A DNA stretch of 55,143 nt from Akkermansiaceae bacterium. Lineage in GTDB: Bacteria > Verrucomicrobiota > Verrucomicrobiia > Verrucomicrobiales > Akkermansiaceae. Position 1 is the first letter of the stretch, and each line of letters begins with the position of its first letter. Under the pieces are notes generated by a model. That model was not told the origin of the DNA. It searched no databases and was given only the letters and a program-made list of their open reading frames with translations. This document shows, in pieces, positions 40,112 to 48,747 of this stretch. Location of the stretch: positions 1 through 55,143 of the forward strand of contig SUVK01000011.1 in the NCBI GenBank assembly GCA_015062055.1. Direction: 5' to 3'. Made by a program: the position numbers and the translations under genes.

Positions 40112-41716
40112 ATGTTTGCTTCATTAAAAAAGCATTTTCGGAAAAAGCCGGAGCTCAGTGCGTCTGATGCCGCTGAACTCCGGGCTCAAAAACAGCAGCT
40201 TTTACTCTCCTGTGGCGGAGTGATTGCGTTGTGTGCCTTAGCCTATAGTGTGCCCGATGATTTATTGTTGAGCATATACCGCATTTTCTGGGTTTTGCTC
40301 TGCTCTGTAGCGTTGTGGTTATTTTATGCATTTGGGCGCAGGCATACTACGCTTACGTTTCGCCCGGCCTTATTATGCGTGTTGTCAATTTTGGCACAGA
40401 TGTTTTTGATGCATCTGATTATATCATATTGGTTGCGGAATTTTCCGACCATGCGCGAAGAAGTATTGCTGGTGTTACCGTACATGCTGGCCCCGGCCGT
40501 AACGGCAGTGTTAATTAACCGTTCTGTCGGTATCTTTGTTGCGTTGAGCTGTACCATGTATGGGGCAGTATTGTTCCCCGTCCATTTTTCTTTGGCCTTT
40601 GTCGCTGATTATATTGTCATCAGCCTGCTTATCGGTGTGCTGTCTGCCGGTATATGTGGGCAATTACAAAAACGTCAACAGCTCTTGTATGCCGGGTTTA
40701 AGCTCGGCGCGTGCGTGTTTATAAGTGCCTTAATCCTTACCGGTTTACATGCCGGTGTGGTTGGGGACCAAGCGTTTGAAAATATCGACTCCATCAAGTT
40801 TTTGATGGCGTTGATGCTGACTTTGGGCGTCAACTTTTTGTTGGGTGTTATCATCAATGGTGTTATGCCCATGCTCGAATCCATTTTCCGTATATCCACT
40901 CATATCACATGGCTGGAATGGGCCGATATGAACCACCCCTTGCTCAAACGATTGCAAATGACCGCTCCCGGCACCTTTCACCATTGTTTGTGTGTGCAAC
41001 GCTTGGCCGAGAGTGCGGCCGAGGCCATTGGAGCAGATGTGACCCGTGCCGGCGTGTGTGGCCTTTACCACGATATCGGTAAGTTGATGAATCCTCAGTA
41101 TTTCTCTGAAAATATAGCAGACCAAAGTCTCAGCCCGCATGCCGAGCTTACGCCCGAAGGCAGTGCGCGAATCATCACCGGGCATGTTGCTGCCGGGGTC
41201 GAGTTGGCGCGAGAAAATCGACTCAACCCCATGATTATCGATGCTATTCGCGAGCACCACGGCATTACAACAGCTTATTTCTTCTTGCGTAAAGCTCAAG
41301 ATACCTACGAGACCGAGCGTGCTCGCTTTGAAGAGGGGCTGACTGATACTTGCCCCGATGAGGTAGATAAATCTCTCTTCACTTACGTAGGCCCTATCCC
41401 TCAAAGTCGCGAGTCGGGTATTGTTAGTATGGCCGATGCGGTAGAAAGTGCTACTCGCTCTTTGCATCATCCCTCTGAAGATGATATTCGCAATATGATT
41501 GATGGCATTTTCAAAGGCCGTATATTGGATGGCCACCTGCAAGATTGTGGCCTTACCCTCGGCGATATTGCCAAAATGAAACAGTCTTTCTTCACCACGC
41601 TTCGCACCATGAATCACAACCGTATTGCTTATCCCAAACCAAAGGAGGCAGATGCTGCAGAGCGTTTGGCTGAAAAACGCCAAGCGACTGAGGGTGAAGA
41701 ACTGAAAGAGGCATGA
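40112..41716 (+). CDS. pgpH: PgpH-type membrane HD phosphodiesterase (cyclic-di-AMP hydrolase family), sensor domain missing
   Basis: A 534-residue protein with about seven TM segments in residues 30-260 and a cytoplasmic HD domain. HD motifs are the H in FHHCL, HDIGKL, the H of TGHVAAG and EHHG. This order matches PgpH/7TM-HD proteins, which hydrolyse cyclic-di-AMP to pApA. Canonical PgpH has a large extracytoplasmic 7TMR-HDED domain between TM1 and TM2; here only about 10 residues (SVPDDLLLSIYR) separate these helices, so the sensor is absent. The C-terminal tail is Lys/Glu-rich. Its TGA overlaps the ATG of the BASS transporter gene. Confidence 0.84.
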   Translation: MFASLKKHFRKKPELSASDAAELRAQKQQLLLSCGGVIALCALAYSVPDDLLLSIYRIFWVLLCSVALWLFYAFGRRHTTLTFRPALLCVLSILAQMFLMHLIISYWLRNFPTMREEVLLVLPYMLAPAVTAVLINRSVGIFVALSCTMYGAVLFPVHFSLAFVADYIVISLLIGVLSAGICGQLQKRQQLLYAGFKLGACVFISALILTGLHAGVVGDQAFENIDSIKFLMALMLTLGVNFLLGVIINGVMPMLESIFRISTHITWLEWADMNHPLLKRLQMTAPGTFHHCLCVQRLAESAAEAIGADVTRAGVCGLYHDIGKLMNPQYFSENIADQSLSPHAELTPEGSARIITGHVAAGVELARENRLNPMIIDAIREHHGITTAYFFLRKAQDTYETERARFEEGLTDTCPDEVDKSLFTYVGPIPQSRESGIVSMADAVESATRSLHHPSEDDIRNMIDGIFKGRILDGHLQDCGLTLGDIAKMKQSFFTTLRTMNHNRIAYPKPKEADAAERLAEKRQATEGEELKEA

Positions 41717-42621
41717 AACAACATTTGCGTAGCATTTGCATGGTGTTAGCCTTCTTGGTTGGGGGCTTTCTGCATGCCGAGCTGGCGCCGTTGGCTGCCT
41801 TTTTGCCCGTTGGTATCACGCTGATGCTGTGTATCACCTTTATCGGGCTGGATGTCAAGCAGCTTAAACCCACATGGATGCACCTGTTGCTTCTGCTGGT
41901 ATTGCAGTTCATGGCGTTTGCTTTTTGGCTTGTTGCACTGTATGCAGGATACCCCGTATTGGCTGAATCTTTGTATTATTGCGCAGCCGCTCCCGTTGCA
42001 TCTGCTGCCCCTGTTATTGTTAATTTGTTGCGTGGCAATACTGCTTTTATCACCACGGCTATGGTGCTCAGCCAAGCTGTATTCGCTATCATGACCCCAA
42101 TCATATTACCTTTTGTGGTAGATGCTCCCGGGCTGGGGTATACAGACTTTTTATTGCTGGTACTCTATCAGTTGATGGTGGCGCTTGGGGCACCTGCCAT
42201 CATTTCGGTGCTGCTGCGGGTGTGTTACCCCCCATGCAAATTGTGGGCACCCAAACTGCGCGATTATTCTTTGGCTATTTGGATTGTAAATCTTACCATT
42301 GTTTCTGCTGCGGGTACACACCGTTTATTGCTGCAAAATTACAGTTTCAGCGATATTTGGCCTATTGCGCTGGGTGCTATGTTGATATGCGCCATTGGAT
42401 TTATAGGTGGATATTGGTTAGGATATCCCCGCCTCAAGCGCGAATGCTCTCAGGCGCTCGGGCAAAAAAATACGATTCTGACTCTTTACATTGCAGGCCA
42501 ACCCTATGCAACTCCCTTGGCTTATATCGGGCCGGCCTTTTACGTGTTCTTCCATAACATAGCCAATGCCATTCAATTATCTTTCGCCTTGCGAGAACAG
42601 AAAAGAGCATTGAAACAATAG
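41713..42621 (+). CDS. Bile acid:sodium symporter (BASS)-family transporter
   Basis: A 302-residue membrane protein with nine to ten hydrophobic segments. The pattern of two inverted five-helix repeats, the central AAAPVASAAPVIVNL and the late GQKNTILTLYIA match BASS transporters, with the latter resembling the sodium-site region. Substrates in this family include bile acids, pyruvate, pantothenate and other organic anions; the one here cannot be read. Its ATG overlaps the pgpH stop (ATGA), so translation is probably coupled. That link suggests a role in osmotic or anion balance tied to cyclic-di-AMP, but this is inference. Confidence 0.8.
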   Translation: MKQHLRSICMVLAFLVGGFLHAELAPLAAFLPVGITLMLCITFIGLDVKQLKPTWMHLLLLLVLQFMAFAFWLVALYAGYPVLAESLYYCAAAPVASAAPVIVNLLRGNTAFITTAMVLSQAVFAIMTPIILPFVVDAPGLGYTDFLLLVLYQLMVALGAPAIISVLLRVCYPPCKLWAPKLRDYSLAIWIVNLTIVSAAGTHRLLLQNYSFSDIWPIALGAMLICAIGFIGGYWLGYPRLKRECSQALGQKNTILTLYIAGQPYATPLAYIGPAFYVFFHNIANAIQLSFALREQKRALKQ

Positions 42622-42637
42622 CCGCTTCCTTTTGTCC

Positions 42638-42666
42638 TTGACATTCTACCCCCTGTTTGGTAGAAG
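42638..42666 (+). promoter_or_regulatory. Sigma70-type promoter of the GH20 gene
   Basis: Consensus TTGACA (42638-42643), 17-base spacer, TAGAAG (42661-42666), 7 bases to the ATG at 42674. The predicted leader is about 1 nt. Confidence 0.7.
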
Positions 42667-42673
42667 TGTAATC

Positions 42674-44749
42674 ATGTTGAGAGCAATTTTATTAATGGTC
42701 GGGCTTACTGTAGCCTTGCCTCTGGCTCAGGCTTCTGTTTTTGATTCTGTGCCAAAGGCCTCTGCCGCTCATGTGCAAGATTCTTGGACTTCTCCCCATG
42801 ATTTGGCGCTCGAAGCACAGGCTCCTGTTTCTTTGATTCCTTTCCCGCAGCAAGTCAAATGGACCGGTGGAGAGATGGATGTTTCTCATGTGGGCAGGGT
42901 GGTGACTCGTTCGAACTGGAAGGGTAAAAAGGTCTACTCTAAGCTTGCCACAGCCTGTGCAGATGCGTCTTCGCAATTGCAAGGTGATGAGACCCTGACG
43001 GTTTATTGTGTTAAATCGTCTGATTTTCTCCCCGCGCAACACAAGGATGAGGGATACAAGCTGGTGATTAATGAAAAAGGTGTTGAATTAACAGCTGCTA
43101 CCGATGCCGGATTCTTCTACGGGGTTCAAACCCTGCGCCAAATGCTGGCTACCGGTAAGGGAAAACTGCCGTATTGCGAGATTGTGGACTGGCCGGCTTT
43201 TGCCCACCGCGGTTATATGCAGGATTGTGGCCGCAACTTCCGCTCCGTGGAGCGTATCAAAGAAGAGCTGGCATTGGCTGCCATGCTTAAGGTAAATACC
43301 TTCCATTGGCATCTTACAGATTACCCCGCTTGGCACGTACAATGCAATGCTTACCCTCAGCTTAACGCCCCCAAGCACCGTACCCGCGATAAGAATGATA
43401 CCTATTCATACGACCAAATTCGTGAGGTAATTCAATTTGCCGCAGCTCGCAATATAACAGTCATCCCCGAGCTGGATATGCCCGGGCATAGTGCCTATTT
43501 TGAGCGCGCCTTCGGCTTCAAGATGCACACAGAGCAGGGGATGAAGATTGTGGGTGAACTCCTCGATGAGTTCTGCAAGGAAATCCCTGCAGAAATGTGC
43601 CCCATCATTCACTTCGGGGCAGACGAGGTTCGAATCCCCAATGCTGCTCAGTTTGTCGATTTCGTAACCAAGAAACTGCAATCTCACGGGCGTACCCCCA
43701 TGCAGTGGGCCAGCACTCGAGACTTGCCCGTTGGTGAGTTCTCCATTGAACAACGCTGGGGCGAAGGGGCTGAATTGGTGGCCAAATCCATACCGTCAGG
43801 TCGCATTAAACGCCGCGCGTTCGATTCTACTATGGGATACGCCAATTTGCTTGACCCCGCATTATTGGTGCGCCGTTACTTCTTTATGCGCCCCTGTGGC
43901 ACCGCTGCCGGTGATGATAAGCGACTCGGTACCATTATCTGCATTTGGCCGGATGGCAAGGTAGACAACAAAGAGTACATACCCGGTATGTGCGCCATGT
44001 GGCCGGGTATGATGGCCATGGCGGAGCGCTCTTGGAAAGGTGGCGGTGCAGATGGCGACCACTTGCCTCTGGAAATGACTGCTGCCAACACAGCATCCTC
44101 TCGTGCATTCGCTTTATTTGAGACCCGTATGCAGGTTTTAAGCCGTACTTTGTTTAAGGATGAAGCGTTCCCCTACTGGCCCGAGTCTTCTGTCAAGTGG
44201 GTAGTTGTAGAACCCGTTAATACCAAAGATGCTGAAGGTGTGCGCGAGCAGGTGCTGAGCGGTCAGTTCGCAGGCGTTAAAACTCGCCATGCTCATGGTG
44301 CTAACCTTTACTTCCGTACGCGCCCCGATACCGGATATTTAGGTATGTTTACCCATACCAAACCGGGACATACCGCATGGGCTATTACTGAGATTGAGGC
44401 TGATGAGGCCGGCCCTCAAAAATTTATGGTAGGCTTTGATGCTCCCGCTCGCTCTAACCGCCGTTATACAGGTGTGCCCAAGAATGGTGAGTGGTCCGGT
44501 TGCGGTACCCGCATCTGGCTCAACGGTAAAGAAATCAAGAGCCCCCGCACCTATAAACTCGCCGGTAAAAATAACCACCCCGGTAATGCCTGGAACTTTG
44601 AGGCTCCCCTCGATCCCGAAGAAATTTGGTGGGTTCAAGAGCCTATCGAAATTGAGCTGCAAAAAGGCAAAAACGTCTTTATCATTGAGCAGCCTTATGT
44701 TGGTGAGCACCAGTCTTGGGGCGTGTCTCTGATTCCCGTTAAGGATTAA
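42674..44749 (+). CDS. Secreted beta-N-acetylhexosaminidase, glycoside hydrolase family 20
   Basis: A 691-residue exported enzyme with a signal peptide (residues 1-20, ending LAQA). A GH20 N-terminal domain (about 50-165, IPFPQQVKW and GVQTLRQML) precedes the catalytic TIM barrel. The catalytic Asp-Glu pair is D317-E318 in HFGADEV; FHWHLTDYPAW and PELDMPGHS are typical family motifs. The C-terminal 200 residues form a beta-sandwich module, possibly carbohydrate-binding. It would release terminal GlcNAc or GalNAc from host glycans such as mucin, using substrate-assisted catalysis. It has its own promoter after the BASS gene and ends at a strong bidirectional terminator. Confidence 0.92.
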   Translation: MLRAILLMVGLTVALPLAQASVFDSVPKASAAHVQDSWTSPHDLALEAQAPVSLIPFPQQVKWTGGEMDVSHVGRVVTRSNWKGKKVYSKLATACADASSQLQGDETLTVYCVKSSDFLPAQHKDEGYKLVINEKGVELTAATDAGFFYGVQTLRQMLATGKGKLPYCEIVDWPAFAHRGYMQDCGRNFRSVERIKEELALAAMLKVNTFHWHLTDYPAWHVQCNAYPQLNAPKHRTRDKNDTYSYDQIREVIQFAAARNITVIPELDMPGHSAYFERAFGFKMHTEQGMKIVGELLDEFCKEIPAEMCPIIHFGADEVRIPNAAQFVDFVTKKLQSHGRTPMQWASTRDLPVGEFSIEQRWGEGAELVAKSIPSGRIKRRAFDSTMGYANLLDPALLVRRYFFMRPCGTAAGDDKRLGTIICIWPDGKVDNKEYIPGMCAMWPGMMAMAERSWKGGGADGDHLPLEMTAANTASSRAFALFETRMQVLSRTLFKDEAFPYWPESSVKWVVVEPVNTKDAEGVREQVLSGQFAGVKTRHAHGANLYFRTRPDTGYLGMFTHTKPGHTAWAITEIEADEAGPQKFMVGFDAPARSNRRYTGVPKNGEWSGCGTRIWLNGKEIKSPRTYKLAGKNNHPGNAWNFEAPLDPEEIWWVQEPIEIELQKGKNVFIIEQPYVGEHQSWGVSLIPVKD

Positions 44750-44774
44750 TTCACAACTCGCTTTTTACCATAGC

Positions 44775-44809
44775 AAAAACCTCTGCCCGATGCAAGGGCA
44801 GAGGTTTTT
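44775..44809. terminator. Bidirectional Rho-independent terminator
   Basis: A perfect 14-bp stem (44775-44788 with 44796-44809), including A5/T5 ends, with a 7-base loop. It lies between the convergent GH20 and lyase genes. Confidence 0.92.
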
Positions 44810-44830
44810 AAGTTGTAACGAGATGGCCTT

Positions 44831-46282
44831 TTATAGGCTGTCACCAAAATCCTCACGGAACTTGGCTGCCAGTTGCTCTTGCCAATCGCTCAGCGGCTGC
44901 AGTTTGCCGAAGAAGAAGCGCAGCACGGCCGGCTCTTCTACCCACTTAAGACCGCCGATGAGATGACGATTGTCGTACAACCACTTCACGCGGTCGGCGC
45001 AGTATTTAATCTGAGAAAGCGTAAACACGCGGCGGGGGCAGGCAAGGCGCACCAGCTCAAGCTCGGCGTAGTTCTCCGAGCCATCGGGGTTACGTTGCTC
45101 GGAGAGTGAGCCGCGCTCCATACCGCGAATACCACCGGCGATGTACAATGCCGTGGCAAGTGCCCCGGCGGGGTATTGCTCATGCGGTATGTTGGGCAAG
45201 AACTCGGAGGCGTTGATGTGCGCACCTAAACCACCGGCGGGCTTAACCATGGGAATGCCGTAGTCGGAAAGCTCTTTTACCAAGTATTCAATAAAGATAG
45301 GGCCTTGATTGATAATTTCTTCATCCAAGGTCTCAAGCAGACCCACAGCCATGGCCTCCATGGCGCGTACCTCCATACCACCGTAGGTGAGGAATCCTTC
45401 ATACAGCGGGATGAAGGCCTTCATCTTGAGAATGTAATCCTCTTTGTTGGAAACGATGGCACCACCGCGGGCAAAGCCTAACTTGCGGCTGGAGAAGTAG
45501 ATGAGATCCATCTCGTCAGCAATCTTGCGGATAATTTGAGCAATGCTCATATCCTTGGCGGCCTCTTCACGGGTTTTGATGAAGTACAAGTTATCTTGCA
45601 ACAGAGAGGCGTCGAGCACGCTCATGACCCCGTACTCTTTACATACAGCAGCTACATCGAGCATGTTTTGCATGCTTAGTGGCTGGCCGCCAATCAGGTT
45701 GGTGCCCGCCTCAATTCGTACAAAAGGCACGTGCTCCGGGCCTACCTCTTCTATCAATGCTCGCAAGCGGGCAATGTCAAAGTTACCTTTGAAGGGGTAA
45801 TCTAAGTTCGGGTCAAGCCCCTCGGCTATAATGAGCTCTTCTACACGGCCCCCCTTGCGGGTAATGTGGGCCTTGGTGGTGGTGAAGTGAAAGTTCATGG
45901 GCACCACATCACCCTCTTTTACGAATGTTTCGGCAAGAATATTCTCGCAGGCTCGCCCTTGGTGTGCCGGCAAAAAGTATTTGGTGCCGAATACTTGCTC
46001 TATCACGCGTGAAAGGCGATTGAATGTTTCAGACCCGGCATACGAGTCGTCTGCCTGCATGGAGGCGGCTATCTGGTTGTCGCTCATGGCGTTCACGCCC
46101 GAGTCGGTGAGCATATCCATGAACACGTCGCGGTTTTGCAGCAAGAATGTGTTGTTGCCGGCCTCTTTCAGTTTCGCAACGCGTTCTTCTACATTGGGTA
46201 AGAAAAGCTTCTGCACCACGCGTACCTTGTGCATCTCCAAGGGTACCTGGTGCTCCTCTTTGTAAAATTTGACTACTGACAT
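44831..46282 (-). CDS. Tyrosine phenol-lyase/tryptophanase-family beta-eliminating lyase (tyrosine phenol-lyase-type residues)
   Basis: A 483-residue PLP enzyme of the TnaA/Tpl family. The PLP lysine is K267 (FSSRK), with Y81, D224 and substrate-carboxylate R412 (VRL) conserved. At the positions that separate the two enzymes it matches tyrosine phenol-lyase: T134 in FTTT (Asp in tryptophanase), R390 in MERG (Ile in tryptophanase) and Phe in LRFF (His in tryptophanase). It should therefore split tyrosine, or a related amino acid, to a phenol, pyruvate and ammonia. Two conserved features differ: the PLP-site Arg is L227, and the potassium ligands Glu and Asn are D79 and R272. An in-frame ATG at 46327 would add 15 residues. 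Promoter and terminator define a single-gene unit. Confidence 0.82.
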   Translation of the reverse strand: MSVVKFYKEEHQVPLEMHKVRVVQKLFLPNVEERVAKLKEAGNNTFLLQNRDVFMDMLTDSGVNAMSDNQIAASMQADDSYAGSETFNRLSRVIEQVFGTKYFLPAHQGRACENILAETFVKEGDVVPMNFHFTTTKAHITRKGGRVEELIIAEGLDPNLDYPFKGNFDIARLRALIEEVGPEHVPFVRIEAGTNLIGGQPLSMQNMLDVAAVCKEYGVMSVLDASLLQDNLYFIKTREEAAKDMSIAQIIRKIADEMDLIYFSSRKLGFARGGAIVSNKEDYILKMKAFIPLYEGFLTYGGMEVRAMEAMAVGLLETLDEEIINQGPIFIEYLVKELSDYGIPMVKPAGGLGAHINASEFLPNIPHEQYPAGALATALYIAGGIRGMERGSLSEQRNPDGSENYAELELVRLACPRRVFTLSQIKYCADRVKWLYDNRHLIGGLKWVEEPAVLRFFFGKLQPLSDWQEQLAAKFREDFGDSL

Positions 46283-46345
46283 AACAGAATTAATTGGTAT
46301 AATGATATTCTCCGGCGCTTTTACCATGCCGTTGAACGACCGCAG

Positions 46346-46373
46346 ATTATATCACCTCAAAATACTGTGTCAA
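46346..46373 (-). promoter_or_regulatory. Sigma70-type promoter of the lyase gene (with leader)
   Basis: Minus strand: consensus TTGACA (46373-46368), 16-base spacer, consensus TATAAT (46351-46346). The predicted start is near 46339, giving a 57-nt leader to the ATG at 46282, or 12 nt if the ATG at 46327 is used. Confidence 0.82.
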
Positions 46374-46404
46374 TCTGATAATTTGACATAATGGTTTTAC
46401 AGAC

Positions 46405-46440
46405 AATAAAAACAGCACGTTCTGTGGTGAACGTGCTGTT
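46405..46440 (-). terminator. Terminator of the lipoprotein pair
   Basis: A 12-bp stem (46411-46422 with 46429-46440) and a 6-base loop. The A-rich run at 46405-46412 gives a T-tract on the minus strand. Confidence 0.85.
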
Positions 46441-46466
46441 GTAAGCTTATATGAAAGATGGTGTGT

Positions 46467-46871
46467 TTAGTCCACGCGCTCGATGGCATATTCCAGGTAT
46501 TTTGATTTACCTGCATCGTTGCCTTTGATGTGCTCCTTCGCTCGTCTCAATTTATCTTTGGCTTCTTTTCCTTTGTTGTCGATTTGATCGTTATATATCT
46601 TTAACTCCGAATTTGTCATATCCAATTCGGATTCATTCCATTCGTATCGGTATTTCTTTTCTTCTTTTTCAAGTTCTTCCATTTCATCTGCAATAGCATG
46701 TAATTTATCAGCTGCGGCAAATGCGTCATCCCAAGTATGGCAGCCCATGATGATATCAGCTGCTTCTTTCTTTAATGCAAAGTACTCTTCTGCGTAATCT
46801 TCTCTTGACTTTGAGCAAGAAACGAGAACTCCGGCTGCTGCTATAATAGCGAAAAATTGTTTGGCTTTCAT
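46467..46871 (-). CDS. Small lipoprotein of unknown function (paralog of its neighbour)
   Basis: A 134-residue protein with a lipoprotein signal (lipobox LVSC, Cys19) followed by a charged, Lys/Glu-rich helical domain likely to form coiled coil. It contains CHTWDDAFAAADKLHAIADEM, which lines up with CKTADDAMALL...IDEATREI in the next gene, so the two are probably diverged paralogs. The function is unknown. It starts 32 bases after the upstream paralog's stop and ends before a terminator, so the two form an operon. Confidence 0.75.
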   Translation of the reverse strand: MKAKQFFAIIAAAGVLVSCSKSREDYAEEYFALKKEAADIIMGCHTWDDAFAAADKLHAIADEMEELEKEEKKYRYEWNESELDMTNSELKIYNDQIDNKGKEAKDKLRRAKEHIKGNDAGKSKYLEYAIERVD

Positions 46872-46903
46872 GTCTTTATCTCCTATTGTGTTATCGAATA
46901 TGC

Positions 46904-47371
46904 TTATTTGTTGGCCTCTGTAGAAATCTCTACCAATACCTTCGCTAACTTATCAAGTGCTTCACCAAGTTTTGACGTCGCTTTCCCGATTTCTTCCATA
47001 TTGACACCGCTAATCTTGGAGACATGAGTCATGCCATCAGTCATGAGCATGACAGACTTTGTAAGTTCTATTCGAAGTTTTTCTACTTCCAGCATCTCTC
47101 TTTTGGTCAGGTCTTTTTCTTCTTGGATTAGGTCTGATTTTCGTTTTTCTATATCAACTCGCAAATCGTCGATTTCTCTGGTTGCTTCATCAATGTGCTT
47201 CAAGAGAGCCATCGCATCGTCTGCTGTTTTGCAATCGAGCATGCGTTGTGCGAGATCCGTTTGTACTGCAGCGACCTCGTTAGTGACTTTTTCAGATGAA
47301 TTTTCACATGAAGTTAAGCCGAGACATATAGCAGGAATGGCAATTAATGCTATTTTACGAAAGAATTTCAT
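46904..47371 (-). CDS. Small coiled-coil lipoprotein of unknown function
   Basis: A 155-residue lipoprotein (signal peptide with lipobox LTSC at about Cys23). The mature part is almost all helix, with heptad-like Leu/Ile spacing across IDDLRVDIEKRKSDLIQEE and KLGEALDKLAKVLVEI. It carries the CxTxDDA segment shared with the downstream lipoprotein. I chose the ATG at 47371 because it gives the lipoprotein signal; the frame extends to 47437. The composition is more A/T-rich than surrounding genes. No confident promoter was found; a TTGCAA lies near 47455 on the minus strand. Confidence 0.75.
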   Translation of the reverse strand: MKFFRKIALIAIPAICLGLTSCENSSEKVTNEVAAVQTDLAQRMLDCKTADDAMALLKHIDEATREIDDLRVDIEKRKSDLIQEEKDLTKREMLEVEKLRIELTKSVMLMTDGMTHVSKISGVNMEEIGKATSKLGEALDKLAKVLVEISTEANK

Positions 47372-47469
47372 ATTTTTCAGTTGTATGTTAATGTTATATT
47401 GATATGGTAAGGTGAGTACCGCTACCTTGTTACACAAACTAACATAAAATTATTGCAATGTCTAGTTTA

Positions 47470-48747
47470 TTATGAAAAAAATGAGTCAACCAAGGCGACG
47501 CTGCGGTTTGTAGCGCCGGAATGTACTCGCAATGCGTGGTAGGCGCGTTCTTTGCGTTCAAGCGTTTCCTTTTTATCGGACAACACTTGGGCAATGGTGG
47601 CGGTGAGCATTTCTTTTTCACATTGCCACACACTGTTCTCCGAATTTAACAAGGTGACCAAGTCTGCAAAATTCGTCATGTCGGGACCGAATATAACGGG
47701 TACTTTTGCAGCAATGGCCTCTACCGGGTTTTGGCCGCCTCTGGCTAAGAAACTTTTGCCGATAACGGCTGCGTCTGCCAAGGCGGTCCAGTCTCTCAGC
47801 TCACCGGTGGTATCTGCTATGTAGCAAAGATTATCGGGCAGGGGGGCCGGTAATTTTTTCTCCGTACGTAATACGGGGTAGAACCCAGCTGCCGTAAGGT
47901 CTTTTACAACATCTGCACGGCGTTCTGCATGGCGGGGAACAATGAGCGGGAATGCCCCGGCGTCTCGAATTGAGGAGGCAATGAGAGCCTCTTCTCCCGC
48001 ATGGGTAGAAGCGGCCAGCACCACGGGTTTCCCCCCGTTCATGGTGCGCAGCAAGTCTTTAAACTCCGCGCGAGGTGAAGATGGAGTGTCGCCCAGTACG
48101 TCGAATTTTATGCTGCCTGTTACATTGATAATCTCTTCTCTGACGCCGATGCCGACAAATCTGCCTTTGTCTCTTTCATTTTGAGCCCCCAACGCCGAGA
48201 GTCGAGAGAAGAGCAGGGAGGTGATGCCCTTCACCTTGCGGTAGCGGCCTTCGCTGCGGGGAGAGAGCCTGGCATTGAGCATAATCATAGGTATTTTGCG
48301 GCGGTGGCATGCCTCCGCAAAGTTGGGCCATAGCTCTGCTTCTATCAATACAACGGCTTTAGGATTAAATCTTTTCAAGCATCTGCCCGATAATCCCGGT
48401 ACATCTAAGGGCGAGTAAAGTGCGCGCACGCCGGGCAGCGCCGCATCTCTTACGACTTGATGGCCGGTTGCTGTGCTGGTAGCTAAAACGACGGGCTCAG
48501 TATGCGTTTTTTTCCATTCGCGTATAAACTTGAGAGCAATGAAAACCTCGCCCACACTCACGGCGTGCACATAGAGCCCCCCTTGCGGCTCTTCGCTTTT
48601 GGGGCGTTTGTAGATACCGAATCGCTCCGATAAGCCGGTACCGAATCCCCCGCGTTTTTTCATTTTGATGAGGTAGCCCGGTATCGAGACAATCAAAAAG
48701 ATAGGCAGAAAAAGATTGTAAAGGAGGAGGAAGATAAAGCGTTTCAT
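47470..48747 (-). CDS. waaA: 3-deoxy-D-manno-octulosonic acid (Kdo) transferase
   Basis: A 425-residue GT30-type glycosyltransferase. An N-terminal membrane anchor (residues 1-28) precedes the donor/acceptor domains. Family features include GGLYVHAVSVGEV (the conserved Glu region), IEAELWPNF, LNARLSPRS, TGSIKFD and GGQNPVEAIA, the last being the Kdo-donor site region. WaaA adds Kdo to lipid A precursor at the inner face of the inner membrane, so this organism builds an LPS core. Its ATG overlaps the rsmD TGA (ATGA), so the two genes are translationally coupled. LptD, which exports LPS, is encoded 4 kb away. Confidence 0.92.
   Translation of the reverse strand: MKRFIFLLLYNLFLPIFLIVSIPGYLIKMKKRGGFGTGLSERFGIYKRPKSEEPQGGLYVHAVSVGEVFIALKFIREWKKTHTEPVVLATSTATGHQVVRDAALPGVRALYSPLDVPGLSGRCLKRFNPKAVVLIEAELWPNFAEACHRRKIPMIMLNARLSPRSEGRYRKVKGITSLLFSRLSALGAQNERDKGRFVGIGVREEIINVTGSIKFDVLGDTPSSPRAEFKDLLRTMNGGKPVVLAASTHAGEEALIASSIRDAGAFPLIVPRHAERRADVVKDLTAAGFYPVLRTEKKLPAPLPDNLCYIADTTGELRDWTALADAAVIGKSFLARGGQNPVEAIAAKVPVIFGPDMTNFADLVTLLNSENSVWQCEKEMLTATIAQVLSDKKETLERKERAYHALRVHSGATNRSVALVDSFFS

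Noticed and set aside
44831..46282. Plain tryptophanase annotation
   Set aside because: The residues that separate tryptophanase from tyrosine phenol-lyase follow the phenol-lyase pattern, so indole production should not be assumed.
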